Shown piece by piece: positions 23,676-35,143 of a stretch of 64,000 nucleotides of DNA. The notes beneath the pieces were generated by a model. That model was not told the origin of the DNA. It saw only the letters and a program-made list of their open reading frames with translations, and did not search any database. Numbering within the stretch: position 1 is the stretch's first letter; every line of letters begins with the position of its first letter. Source of the stretch: Diphasiastrum complanatum (taxonomy: Eukaryota > Streptophyta > Lycopodiopsida > Lycopodiales > Lycopodiaceae); contig CM055109.1 in assembly GCA_029204225.1 (NCBI GenBank), forward strand, positions 32,186,927-32,250,926, written 5' to 3'. A program made the position numbers and the translations under genes.

Positions 23676-25868
23676 TCAACAAACTTTAAGTACAGAAAGC
23701 TTTGATCTAAACTTATCAAACTTTTCTCCAGTAAGTGGCTTAGTGAAAATATCAGCTAATTGTTCTTCTGTGCTACAATGAACAACATGAATTTCACGAC
23801 TCAGTAGCCTCTCACGTATAAAGTGATATTGAATCTCAATGTGTTTAGTTCTCGCATGGAACACTGGATTCTTTGCTAGCTGAATGCTGCTCTGACTGTC
23901 GCTATGTAAAGTTGTGGGGTTTTTCTGCTTCATGCCAATTTCTTCCAAGATTTGTCTCAACCATATAGCTTCATGTGCTGCACTACACATTGCCTTATAC
24001 TCTGCTTCTGTGGTGAAAAGAGCAATTGTACTTTGCTTCTTACTAGACCAGGAAAAGCAACTACCACAAAACTGGAATACATACCCTGTGGTGGATCTAC
24101 GATCATCATAGTCACCTCCCCAATCCGCATCCACATAGCCACACAACTCAGATAAACCATCATGCTTCTTGTAAATCAAGCCATATTCTGAAGTGCCTTT
24201 CACATAACGCAAAATGCGTTTAGCTGTCTTCCAATGCATTTTTGTAGGTGCTACCATAAATTGACTTATAATGCCAACAACATAGCATATATCTGGTCTA
24301 GTCGTGGTAAGGTAAATCAAGCTCCCTACTAACTGTCTATACAACGTAGCATCAAATGACTGTGACTCATCAAGCTTAGAAAGCTTTTTACCTGGTTCAA
24401 TAGGAGTGTTTACTAGTTTGCAATCTGCAACCTAAACCTGTGCAGCAACTCTTTGACATACTTCACCTGTGTTAAATCCACTTCATGTCATTTTTACCAC
24501 ACTTCTACTCCAAGGCAGTAATGCATCAGGCTGAGATCTGTCATCTCAAATTGTTCCATGAGGTCTTTCTTGATCATATCTATCATCTCTTGATTATTTC
24601 CCGTAATAATCAAGTCATCAACATAAAGAGCAATCAAAGCAACCATACCATCAAAGCATAAGACATATAGATTTGGATCAAAATGTGTTCTCACCATTCC
24701 CTTTGAACGAAAGTAGGCATCAATTCTGCTATACCACGCACGTGGTGCTTGTTTAAGACCATAAAGCGCTTACTTCAAGCGACATACTTTATTTTCCTGT
24801 CCCTTCGCTACAAAGCCTTCAGGTTGATCCATGAACACTTCTTCTTCTAACTCACCATTTAGAAAAGCAGATTTCACATCCATCTGATGCAAAGGCCAAT
24901 CAAAATGTGAAGCTAAAGCAATAAGTAGACGTAGAGTATTCCACTTACAAACCAGTGCAAAGGTCTCCTCATAGTCGATGCCTTTATTTTGTGCATACCC
25001 TTTGATCACCAATCTTGCTTTGTGCTTTGCAAAACTTCCATCTGCATGGTACTTAGTCCTGTATACCCATTTGCAACCAATGGGTTTCTTGCCAACTGGT
25101 GGTTCTATTAAGTCCCATGTGCTATGTTTAGCAATTGATTCCATCTCCTCTCCCATGGCCTTGACCCAAATGTCATCATCCTTCGCTTCACCATAAGTCG
25201 AAGGTCCTTTGCTTTGAATGATGCTGGATAAGAGAGCATAATTTGCTTCATACCTTTCAAGTAGTGTCTTCTCTCTTGTTGATCTTTGTAGCTCTCCCTG
25301 GTTAGATGATCCTGGAAAGTCACCTATGTCGCGACTCTCCAACAATCTCTCAAACCACTTAGGGAGCTTCCTGTCAGGTGATCGGCTTCCTGGTGAAAAT
25401 GTATCCCACGGTATATCCTTCTCCTTGCGTTTGTCACCTGCAACTTCAATCTTTCTTGCACCAAAGGTTTGTCCTTACCTCTCGAACCTGTCTCTTGAGG
25501 TTGAGTAGTAGTATCTTGAGATGTAATCTCATGTTCATCACTTGGAAGGTCAATGAATGGATCATCATCAGGTGGTATCCTCACTATACCATCTTCCCTA
25601 GTGGATGTGTCTATCTTCTCAGCATCCTCGTCTTCATACATCTTGGATTCATCAAAGATAACATCACGACTTATATGGATTTTGTTTTCCACTGGATCAA
25701 AACATCTATAGCCCTTCACACGATCATCATATCCTAGGAATATGCACTTGATAGCTTTTACATCAAGTTTACGTCTCTCTTCCTTAGGAATGTGTACAAA
25801 GGCCTTACATCCAAAGATTCGCAAGTGGTTCACCTTTGGCTTCTTTTTCATGAATGCTTTCTCAGGTG
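23676..25868 (-). pseudogene. Copia pol, RT and RNase H part
   Basis: Minus-strand frames carry the integrase C-terminal region (25324-25868, including the HLRIFGCKAFVHIP block), reverse transcriptase (24770-25345 and 24494-24697, with HQMDVKSAFLNG and the catalytic YVDD at about 24620), and RNase H (23676-24344, with ADW, the TEAEY Glu, HSDSQSS and the terminal LADIFTKPL block). Breaks occur at about 25330 and 24770 (TAA directly after CRLK), near 24490, and at 24345-24490. RT copies the element RNA and RNase H removes the template. Catalytic residues are kept, but the frame breaks would prevent a full product. Confidence 0.9.
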
Positions 25869-27788
25869 TTATCTTTTGTATGGCAATGGTAGGACTTCTA
25901 TTTTGAAGATAGACTGCCGTGGTAATGCTTCTGACCAAAAATCTTTTGGTAGTTTCATCTCAGCTAGCATAGATCTTGCACTTTCCACAATCGTACGATT
26001 CTTGTGCTCAGCTACACCATTGAGAGCAGGAGTATGAGCTTGCGTAAATTGTCTTTTAATCCCACATTGATCACAAAGATCATTGAAGTCATTAGACTTG
26101 TACTCACCTCCACTATCTGATCTTAGGACTTTGATCTTTTTACCTGTCTGATTTTCGACCAATGCTTTGAAGCTCTTGAAGTTATCAAATGCATCTGATT
26201 TCTTCTTCAAGAAGTAGATCCACGTCTCACGTGACATATCATCAATAAAGGTCATGAAATAGAAGGCTTTATCTAAGGACATGGTCCTCATAGGCCCGCA
26301 TAAATATGTGAGGATTAAATCCAGGATGTTCTTTGCTCTTGCAACACCCCCTTTATTGAACTTCCCTCGATGCTGCTTCCCATATACACAAGATTCGCAC
26401 ATAGATTTCAAGTGATCTTCTATGGTAGGCAATTCTGTTACCATCTCCAATTTTCTCATCAAACTGAGTCTTCCCAAGTTCAAGTGACCAAGCCTCTGAT
26501 GCCGCAACTCAGTTTACGATGGAATGGATGATACAAGTCCATGTTGCTCTTTAATTGTAGCATTCAGCCTGTATAATTTTGTATTGGGCTCTCTTATTCC
26601 ATCCGCAATAACTGTGAACTTTTGATTCACATCCTTCACAAAACAACGATCATGGGCGAATTCTACTTTCAACTTTTGATCAGTAATGATTCCAACAGAA
26701 AATAAATTTTTCTTCAAACCTGGTACGTAAAGTACCTCCCTGATCATCTTGCTTTTGCCATCAGGTAGTTGGATTGAAACGATGCCTATCCCCTTGATCT
26801 TGCACACCTCATCATTTGCTTGTGAAACAGATGTTCCATTATCCAACACCTTCAAACTAATGAACCAATTCTTGTTACCTGTCATGTGTCTTGTGGCTCT
26901 CGAGTCAATATACCATGCTTGATCATCTTGATTAGATGACAATGCAGATATGAAGACGCTAGAGTCTTGAATCTCACCCTCATCGACAAGGTTACCTCCT
27001 TGTTTTGGTTTTCCCTTGCCTTGTTCCACAAGGAATTTCCAATGGCCCTTTTTACCACAATGGAAGCACTTGTCTTTCTTCTTAGTTTTACTGAAAGATC
27101 CCTCATCCTCCTGAGACTTGGCAAATTGCTGCTTAGACTTCTTCTTGCCCTTGCCCTTGCCTTGTTTTTGGCATGTCGCAAGTGCCTGATCGTCAGTATA
27201 TTGACGTCTAGCTTTCACCATTTCTCGCCGTTGCTCTTCTTGCATCAAGATTCCTGTGAGCTCGTCAAAGGTTGGCAATATTTCTCTTGATGCTATTCCG
27301 CTCACAAACATCTGATAGGGTTCTGCAATGCCGCACAATGCATTGTGCACCAGCTCCACATCACGTATGCACTCACCAATAGAATGCAGTTTATCTCTCA
27401 TTGTCTTGATTCTGGTCATGTACGTCTGAATGTGCTCTCGTTGTTCCATGTGGGCACTATTCAACTTTGACTTTAGAAACATGATTCTTGACAGATTTGA
27501 CGTCTCGAACTGCTCCTTTAGCACATCCCATGCCTGTCTGGGTGTAACAACATCACAAATGTGGGTAATGATGTGATCCTTCACTGACAAGTTAATGAAG
27601 GTCAAAGATTTCCTCATCTTTTTGTCAAACACTTTGATATCTGCTTCATTTGGCTGCCTTCTTTCATCACCTGTGATGACTTCCCACACGTCTTTCTCCA
27701 TCAGTATGTTTTTCATTTTGAATTTCCACACTGCATAGTTGGAAATCCCGTCCAATTTGCTACTTTCACTCAAAATGGACTCTCCCAT
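25869..27788 (-). pseudogene. Copia gag, protease and integrase core
   Basis: 27788-26514 is a long gag-protease frame. It has a gag domain at residues ~30-190, a zinc knuckle at about residue 250 (CFHCGKKGHW then no final Cys, so three of four ligands remain), a protease AWYIDSRATRHMT with Arg in place of the usual Gly after DS, and the NLFSVG block. After a short break, 26507-25869 gives HQRLGHLN, CESCVYGKQ (HHCC zinc site) and the integrase core. Its first catalytic Asp is replaced by Tyr (LTYLCGPM), while the second (LRSDSGGEY) and the Glu (NGVAEHKNRT) are kept. These losses mean the copy is not autonomous. Confidence 0.9.
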
Positions 27789-28741
27789 GATAGGGACTTT
27801 TCTAGTTTTTGAACTGTTTCTTCACCTTGAAAAAATTTCACTCTTCACTTGTAAAGGGACCCAACTCCAATTTTAGTATGAAAATTTTTAATGAAGTTGA
27901 AGGCCAAAATGCACTTCACTTCTTCAGGGCCCTGTTCAAAGCCCATCCAATGGCTGAACCAAATCTTGTGGTCCACGTTTCTCTCCCATCACAAGTTCTG
28001 GACCGTCGATGCATCTGAAACCTCATCCAAAGGTCCAAACTGCATCTGGGCATTGAACCGCGCTCTTACAGTTGCTATGGCCTTCCAGACGCTACGCTCT
28101 CATGCTAGTTCCTTGCACGAACAGCCTGCGACCACCCTGTCTGTGGCCGCGCCTCCCCACATGCAAATTTTCTTGATCTAATTCGCCTGTGGATCGATTT
28201 GAGCACGATATGAGGCCTGGAGCAGGGTCGCCCTACTGATTCCAAGACTGTAGAGTGTTCACTCAGGAAATTCTGTGGAGAGACGATGATTTTAGCTCAA
28301 CTTGACAAAGTGGCTTTTTTCACCTTTTTACCGCAAATCTGCTAGGTTAATTATGTGGAGACAAATCTCTGACATAAACCTTAGAATCTCTCCATGCTTG
28401 GTTGACAATGTGATTAGCTTCCTTCCTGTCCTTACGACATCCAAAACGGTGCACAAACAACGAAGAAATCACCAGTTATGTATAAAAACTGTAACCCCAA
28501 GCGGTTTCAATTTTCAGCTTGCTTCAAAATTGTCAAATTTTCACCAAAATTTTTCATGTCTGATGCTATGCACAGGCTAATAATCCTTCTGCTGAGCTTA
28601 GCAAGCCTCTATAAACTGGAAACCGTGCACCAGTGCTTCTCTTTCTGTCTTCAACCCGCCGTAAACCCCGAACTCTCAGAAGACAGTTCTCCCGAAGCTC
28701 TCTTCAACGACGATGCTGTACTGTGTACACTCCCTGTACGA
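27789..28741 (-). other. 5' leader of the nested copia element
   Basis: About 950 bp between gag start and PBS with no recognisable coding sequence, which is long for a copia leader. The short plus-strand frames here have no motif. Confidence 0.6.
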
Positions 28742-28752
28742 CTCTGATACCA
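28742..28752 (-). other. Primer-binding site of nested copia
   Basis: The minus strand reads TGGTATCAGAG, one base from the 5' LTR end. Confidence 0.85.
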
Positions 28753-28753
28753 A

Positions 28754-29026
28754 CTTAGAATTTGCTTTGCACAGGAACACAGATCATGCTACACAGTAAC
28801 ACAAACAGAAAATACTCTCCACAACAAGCTCACATAGCAACTGTATCTCTCAAAATGAAATTACACTATATATATAGTTGTTCACTCAGGCAAACCATGC
28901 ATGACCCAGGTTGCCGTTGGCGGGGCGCGTGTCTCGTCGACTTGCCTCGTGCCGAGGCCAACTGATCCTTGTCCATTGATAGGACCCATAGTACAGTAAC
29001 ACAATAATTCTACTTTAATTCTAACT
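28754..29026 (-). repeat. 5' LTR of the nested copia element
   Basis: Partner of 23348-23621. A TATA-like stretch ('tatatatag', about 28868-28876 on the plus strand) is conserved in position in both LTRs. Confidence 0.9.
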
Positions 29027-29031
29027 AGTTC
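29027..29031. repeat. Target-site duplication, right copy (AGTTC)
   Basis: Matches 23342-23346. Confidence 0.8.
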
Positions 29032-31310
29032 ACATAAGGAACAACAGGTACTGCAAGATTTGAAACAAGAGTTTAGTGAAAATTTTTCAAAACAGCTACC
29101 TTACGGACTACCACCCTCCTGGTCAGTGGACCATAAGATAGATCTTTTGTCCCCAATAGTCGTCCTATCTTCAAACAACCATATCGGTTTAGTCAAAAGG
29201 AAGAGGAGGAAGTGGCTAGGCAGATTGAGGAATATCTCAAGATAGGACACATTAGACCAAGTAAATCTCCATGGAGAGCACCTGTCCTTCTTAAGGATAA
29301 GAAAGATGGGGGTTTTCGGTTGTGTAGATTACAAGGGTCTGAACAAACTTACGAAAAAAAATAAATACCCGTTGCCCAGAATGGATGATCTCATAGATCG
29401 GTTGAATGGAGCTAAATACTTCACAAAAATTGATCTATGTACGAGATACCATTAGATCAGGATACATCCAGAAGATGTATCTAAAACCGGTTATAGGACC
29501 AGGTTTGGCCACTACGAGTTTCTTGTTTTGCCCTTTGGCTTAACTAATGTTCCAGCTACTTTCCAGCAAATGATGAACGATTTATTTTGTCCATATTTGG
29601 AGAAGTTTGTAGTAGTGTTTCTGGATGATATTTTGATCTATAGCAGAACACTCAAAGAGCATGCTAAGCATCTTCGTACTGTCTTATGTATCTTAAGACA
29701 AGAGAAGCTTTATGCAAAGGAATCAAAGTGCGAATTCTTTAAAAATAAACTTCTTTACCTTGGTCATAAGAACACCTCTTTTGGGATCAAAAATGACGAG
29801 GAAAAGGTGAAGATGGTAGTGGAATGGCCAGTCCCTAAAACGGTTCGTGAACTTAAGTCATTCTTAGGTTTCACTACGTTTTTTCGTAGATTTGCAGAGG
29901 AATACTCGAAAATTGCTACACCTCTCAACAATATGTTGAAAGGAGTGAAAAGCCGCAAAGGTAGGCTAAGTCCTCCCATCAGATGGAATGAGAAGTTAGA
30001 TGAGAGTTTTCGGGAACTCAAGCTTCTAATTGCCTCAGCTCCAGTCTTGAGAATAGCAGATCCAGATTTGTCATTCGTCATTAACATTGACATGAGTGAT
30101 ACGACTATTGGAGCTATTCTCTTACAGGAGGGCCAGCCCGTTGCCTTTGAAAGTAAGAAACTAACTGATGCGCAGGTCAGATATACTACGCATGAAAAAG
30201 AGCTTTTTGCAGTGATCCATGCTTTGAAATCATGGAGGCATTACCTGTATGGTAATAAGTTCGTGGTTAATACAGATCACCAACCTTTAGAGTATTTTTG
30301 TAATCAAAATGATTTGAGAGGTCGTAAGGCCAGATGGGCAAAACTCATGCAAGAATTTGAAGTGCGGTATATCAAAGGTTCATCTAATCAAGAGGTTGAT
30401 GCACTTAGTTGAATTAGTGAAGTGAACGAACTTTCCTTCACTGAGATCAGCATAGGCTTTTATCTCTCCCTGAGAGGTCTTTGTGAGAAAGACCCACATT
30501 ATAGACCAATCTGGAATAGGGTTCTAGCAGTCACATCAAGCGGGACTGATGATCATGGTGATCAATCTGGGGGGAAGGATTTAAAGGGTGTTGATGACTT
30601 CTCTATCCGTAATGGACTTTTGTTCAGGAAAGGAAAGGTTTATGTGCCTGATGTGGATGTTATTAAAAATAAAATTCTTTACTCAAGCCCTTTGTAGAAT
30701 CTTATGTGGTCAAGTGTGACCAATGCCAATTGAATAAAGCTGAACGCCATAAGGCTGGCGGTTTATTGCATCCATTGGATATCTCAGATAAGCGATGGGA
30801 TAGTATTTCCATGGATTTTGTGGTTGGTTTACCGCTGATGAATAAACAACATGATGCAATTTGGGTTGTGGCCAAATTGGCTACGTTTATTCCGATAAAG
30901 ACCACCGCAAAGGCTTCTGATTTAGCTCAGATATTTGTAGATTGTCTGTTTAGGCTTTACGGATTACCAAGTGATATCGTAAGCGATCGTGATCCAAAGT
31001 TCAACGGTCACTTTTGGTCGGCCGTGTTTGCTAAACTAGAGATGACTATGAGCTTGGGTTCTTCTAATCATCTTGAGATGGGGATGGACAGACGGAAAGA
31101 ACAAATCAGACGATGGAACAAATGCTTCGGGCATATGTTTCTCGACGACAATCTGATTGAGAGAAGTATCTTCCATTGATCGAGTTTGTCTATAACAGTA
31201 GTAAGCATTCGGCTACCCGTTCATGCTTATGTACGGATTTGAGCCTAGGTCACCCATTGCGGTAGAGACTCAGACGATCAAGTTTCAGAAGGTAGCGGAT
31301 TTCCTACATG
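29032..31310 (+). pseudogene. Ty3/gypsy RT, RNase H and integrase (right half)
   Basis: The plus strand resumes the gypsy frame with the pre-RT block (LPYGLPPSWSVDHKIDLL, about 29098), the RT N-terminus (VDYKGLNK, about 29320) and the long frame 29528-30412. That frame carries the palm motif VVVFLDDILIYS, the connection domain, RNase H with NIDMSDTTIGAIL and the THEKELFAV Glu, and the ADALS-like end (VDALS). A stop follows at 30410-30412. The integrase zinc site (CDQCQLNK, about 30716) and core (SMDFVVGLP, first Asp at about 30815; VSDRDPKF at about 30980) follow. The frame decays after 31180. RT, RNase H and integrase would copy and insert the element; this copy has several stops. Confidence 0.9.
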
Positions 31311-31448
31311 ATATGTAAGAAACTGGCAAGTTCCAAGCAAGACAAAGGCAAACAAGCAACGAGGCTAGAAAGTCAAGATCAAGACTCAAATGCAGTAGAG
31401 GCCAATGTACAAGACCAGGGCCTGGACACCAGTCAAGTGATATATTAA

Positions 31449-32231
31449 AGCCAAAGCCAAGAGGAGCGCCAAGCTTCAACATCTCAAGGATATCGATCCA
31501 TCTCTGCTAGTCGATCCTTCTGCAAACCAAAGACGGTGGAGGATGCAATCAATGCCTACTTGGTCCAACACCCCTATGAGTCCTCATGCGACGACTATCA
31601 ATTCTCATTTATGGCCAAGGACATCAAAGACAACAAGTTGGCCTATCTTTTAGCACTGGCTCCACAACCAGAATGGCGGCAACAACATTTTGAAAAAAAT
31701 TCAGAGGCCATCAGAGCTTATGTGACGAGTCCGCGCTAGCTAAGAATCATCCCACAGTTCCCCTATTCACGGGCGGAATGTGGCACACCTCTGAAAACGA
31801 TTACGGTGACGACACTTAACTGGCCAAAAATCCATTTGGAATACGGATGGGGCATGGACGTAGATGCCAAGAGGGCTCTCGTTCAAATTTCCAAAACATA
31901 TCCTAATTGCCCCAATCCCACAGTCCGCGCGGCCGCAACTTATGCCCGGGATGATTGTTTGCCTCCCATATTTTTTGATCCTAACATAGCCCTGTCGTCT
32001 GAAAAAGTGGAAGACCAACTTCCAATCGTTCGAGTGTATTATAGAGTGGCATTGATAGGTGATCCATGGCCCAACAAATTCCAAGCTTGGATCGACCAAT
32101 TTTGGCTAACCGACGTCCATAAGTCCTTTCACAAGTCAAAGGATACGAAAAGTAGCAAGCGCTTAGAATTCATGGAGCAAATCGCGGGCTATCTCATCCG
32201 GCAACGAAAAGAGATCCGCGGACCTTACTAA
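31449..32231 (+). CDS. Unrecognised reading frame with one in-frame TAG
   Basis: A single plus-strand frame is open from 31449 to 32231 (260 codons) except for one TAG at 31737-31739. Both sides look like genuine protein: acidic/aromatic before (DAINAYLVQHPYESSCDDY) and a Trp-rich, basic-ended domain after (PWPNKFQAWIDQFW). No family was recognised and no start codon is obvious; GTG at 31536 or an upstream in-frame position after the stop at 31446 is possible. It lies directly downstream of gypsy integrase on the same strand, where some LTR elements carry an additional or env-like ORF, and upstream of possible polyadenylation signals near 32295. It may be an extra retrotransposon ORF with a nonsense mutation, or a host gene fragment. 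Confidence 0.45.
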
Positions 32232-33060
32232 GCACCATAGTGCCGAGGGACAGCACTACTTCAAGTCGAAGTCCCTATTGTGGGTATTCCGTGTAAATAA
32301 ATAAATTAGTCGGAAATAGTTTCGAGGGTCGTGGCGTCCCCTCCGTGTATAAGCCCATACCCAATGAGCACTTGTAAATAATCTATTTTGGAATAAACTT
32401 GACTTTGGGCCATGTAATTGAAATAATATTAAGAGGCCGAAGTTTAAGCTTAACTTAAGTTTCTAAGTTTGTAAAATGGTCAAAAGTCAGAAGGTGGTAG
32501 GTGGGGTCCACTTCTTTGTGCACCATAGATTAGTTTGTGTTTCTTTTGAAGGGTGTGGATTTCATTCCCAACTTCTTGCAAGTAGCCAATAGGAAGCAAG
32601 GGGCAAGGGCCACCCCAAAGATAAAAAGGTGCTATTTGAGAGGAGGAGACTTTACCAAATTGGAGAGCCAAGCATCCTCATGTGCTATTGTTGCATGCTC
32701 TTACTTTTCATTATGTTTGCTTATTGATTTCCATTTGCCATAGTTCTTGCTTTCTAATAGTTAAATGTTTTTCCATTTGTATGTTATGATGAGCACATGA
32801 GCTAACCTCCCTCTAACTCTCTCTCTTTCACCTCTTTTCACCGTCATTCTTGGATGTTAATGTTAGGAGGAGTAGTGTTAAGTGGGTTAGAGTTAGTGTA
32901 GTGTTAGAAAAGCATCTAAACTAGCAACTAAGCATAGTTAGGAACCTATCCAAGTGTTCGTTCTTTCACTATTTTAAACCTCTGTAAAATTTCTATGAAT
33001 ACCATTCGAATTAAACATTTTGTATTTTGCTTAATAGAGTGGTAGCACACACAACTTCTT
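32232..33060 (+). other. Possible LTR or 3' region, AATAAA-rich
   Basis: AATAAA-type signals lie at about 32298 and 32391. A C/T-rich block lies at 32808-32835, followed by a region ending in 'taaacattttgta', typical of LTR R/U5 composition. No second copy was found in the window, so an LTR is not proven. Confidence 0.3.
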
Positions 33061-33766
33061 TAATAGTCGATTACATCTTTGGATTCTTCTGATAAGATGA
33101 AAGTTCAAATCGTGAATGGAGTAATCATTCCTTATAACAACACCACTCCTATGATTACTTTGCAAATAAGAGATTATACCTTTAAAACAAGCTTCCATAT
33201 AGTGGAGTTGGGTCCAATTGACGCTATACTAGGAGTGGAATGGCTTAAAACTCTGGGAAATGTGACAACCAACTTCGATCAAGGAGGATTCATGGATCAT
33301 ACCATTGAAAATGGAACCATGGTCTAAACCGATCAACTTGCCATCTTACAGACTATCAAGAGTAGAAAAAGAAGAAGTGCACAAACAAGTTCAATAGTTA
33401 CTCTCACATGAATTTATTGTTTGAAGTAAGTCACTTGTGAAGAAAAAAGATGGAATGTTCAAGATGTGTGTCGATTATCGAGCTCTCAACAAAATTACCA
33501 TCAAGAATAGATATTGTATTCCTAGGGTAGATGACCAGTTGTTTGCTTTGAAAGAAGCTGGTGTTTTTTCGGAAATAGATCTACACTCGAGATACCATCA
33601 AATCAAAGTCAGACAAGAGGATCAACATAAGACAACTTTTGAACTGACAAGGGACACTATAAGCTCAAAGTTATGTCTTTCAGATTAACTAAAGCTCTTG
33701 CCGCTTTTCAAACTCTCATGAACATAATATTTGAACCTTATCTATACCTTTTTTGTGCTGGTATTT
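33061..33766 (+). pseudogene. Ty3/gypsy protease-RT fragment
   Basis: 33079-33327 encodes the later protease region with DAILGVEWLKTLG. 33437-33688 encodes the RT N-terminus (MCVDYRALNKIT, then EIDLHSRYHQI). A frameshift follows near 33685 and the fragment ends at 33766, where an LTR starts. Its sequence differs from the gypsy element at 22.6-31.3 kb, so it is a separate lineage. Confidence 0.85.
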
Positions 33767-33986
33767 TGTAGTGGGTTTATTTCCTATCCTATCCTCGACC
33801 CCAGATCCAAGCACTCAAGCATCAAGGAGATGAAGTTAGTTGTCACGCGTAGGTTCGATCCCATGAGAGCGATAACATATCTCAAAATTCAGCATGTATG
33901 GAAGATCCACATCTAACTCTAACATCCATTAACACTAAGCATTAACACTACATCCATTAACCCTAAGATTCATCATGATAATAGCT

Positions 33987-34079
<93 letters not shown>

Positions 34080-34612
34080 AAAAAAAAAAAAAACGTAAGA
34101 AATATAAATCCCAATAATATTTAAATCCAACAATTAGCAAATACAACAAAAGCATGAGAGATGGAGGAATAGAGTTGGAGAGCAAGGACATTCACAAGTC
34201 CATTCCATAAGAGAACCAATATGCTTGTATTGAAATGAAGATTTGAACATGAGGAGCAACTCGACTTTGTCCCTTTTTATGGTGGAGAGGAGGGCCTTAG
34301 CCTCAAAATCCTATTGGCCCATTTCTACTTCCCTAACTATTCAAATTTAAAAAAGAGTGGGAACCCATTCAAAATTGGAGAGAACCAATTTGAAATTGAA
34401 ATTTAGTGGGAACCCCGACTTTATTCACTAACTTGACATTTAGGCCAGCGACATTAAAAGTCTCGCAAAAAGGCCTAAAGTCATTTTATTGACTTGTAAC
34501 TAATCAAATAACTATGTGATCATCAGGTTGGACTTACACACGCAAGGTGCCAAATCCCTCTCACTTATTAGCTAGGGTTAAGGTTACCTGTATATCCGCA
34601 AACCCTCCAACA
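33767..34612 (-). repeat. 3' LTR, Athila-type family (846 bp)
   Basis: Second copy of the LTR at 19040-19857, with the same TG..CA ends on the minus strand. Just outside, at 34613 and beyond, the minus strand reads a G-rich polypurine tract (GGTGGGGGGTAC), which identifies it as a 3' LTR. It interrupts the gypsy RT fragment at 33766. Confidence 0.8.
33988..34078. repeat. (CT)n microsatellite in LTR
   Basis: About 90 bp of CT followed by an A-run. Same position within the LTR as the array at 19273-19356. Confidence 0.95.
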
Positions 34613-35143
34613 GTACCCCCCACCAAAACTGGTGGAGGTCCCACGACACCGACCTCGAAGCTTGAATGCAAAATCTCAATAATAGCCATATGGGTCTGGT
34701 GGCCATTCATGATAACCTTGTTCATTGACAAATGGATAGTCGACACCATCCAAAAAAAGATCCCAAGATAATGCTTGTTGATGTTGATCCTTGTAGATAG
34801 GTGCAGCTGCTAGCAATGACATTGTGGAAGCTAATGACAAGGTTAAAGAAATTCTTTTTTTTTTTGACATTTTCAAGAATTTGTAACTTCTTCAATACTT
34901 AACGAAATGAGAAAAGAATTATATCTTTAAAAAGCTCTTTCAATGCTCTACAACTCTAGCTATTTAGATGGAATTATAGAGAATGGAAGGTTGGGTGAAA
35001 AATGAATCAAACAGGGCAGAAAAATAAAAAATCTGGAAGTTTTTGGTTTTTGACAAGTTTACAAATTTGAAAGTTGGCCAAAAGAATCTGTAAACTGAAA
35101 AATTGGCGTAGCTCCTTGGCAACGATGCCAAAATTGTAGTGGG
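34613..35143 (-). mobile_element. Internal stub, PBS and start of 5' LTR
   Basis: Only about 500 bp separate the PPT (34613) from the PBS (35114-35131, TGGCATCGTTGCCAAGGA on the minus strand), with no coding motif. Nine bases of a further LTR (TGTAGTGGG, 35135-35143) follow before copia sequence takes over. With the LTR at 33767-34612 this is a strongly deleted, non-autonomous copy whose 5' LTR is truncated. Confidence 0.65.

Larger units (their letters stand above)
23347..29026 (-). mobile_element. Near-complete Ty1/copia element inside a gypsy element
   Basis: A 5.68-kb minus-strand element with, in order, a 5' LTR (28754-29026), PBS (28742-28752), gag, protease, integrase, RT and RNase H (27788 to 23676), PPT (23622-23630) and a 3' LTR (23348-23621). 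By eye the LTRs differ at roughly 20 of 274 positions, so the insertion is old. The coding region is broken by a handful of stops and frameshifts. The ends lack the canonical TG..CA. It is inserted in the protease-RT interval of the gypsy element. Confidence 0.9.
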
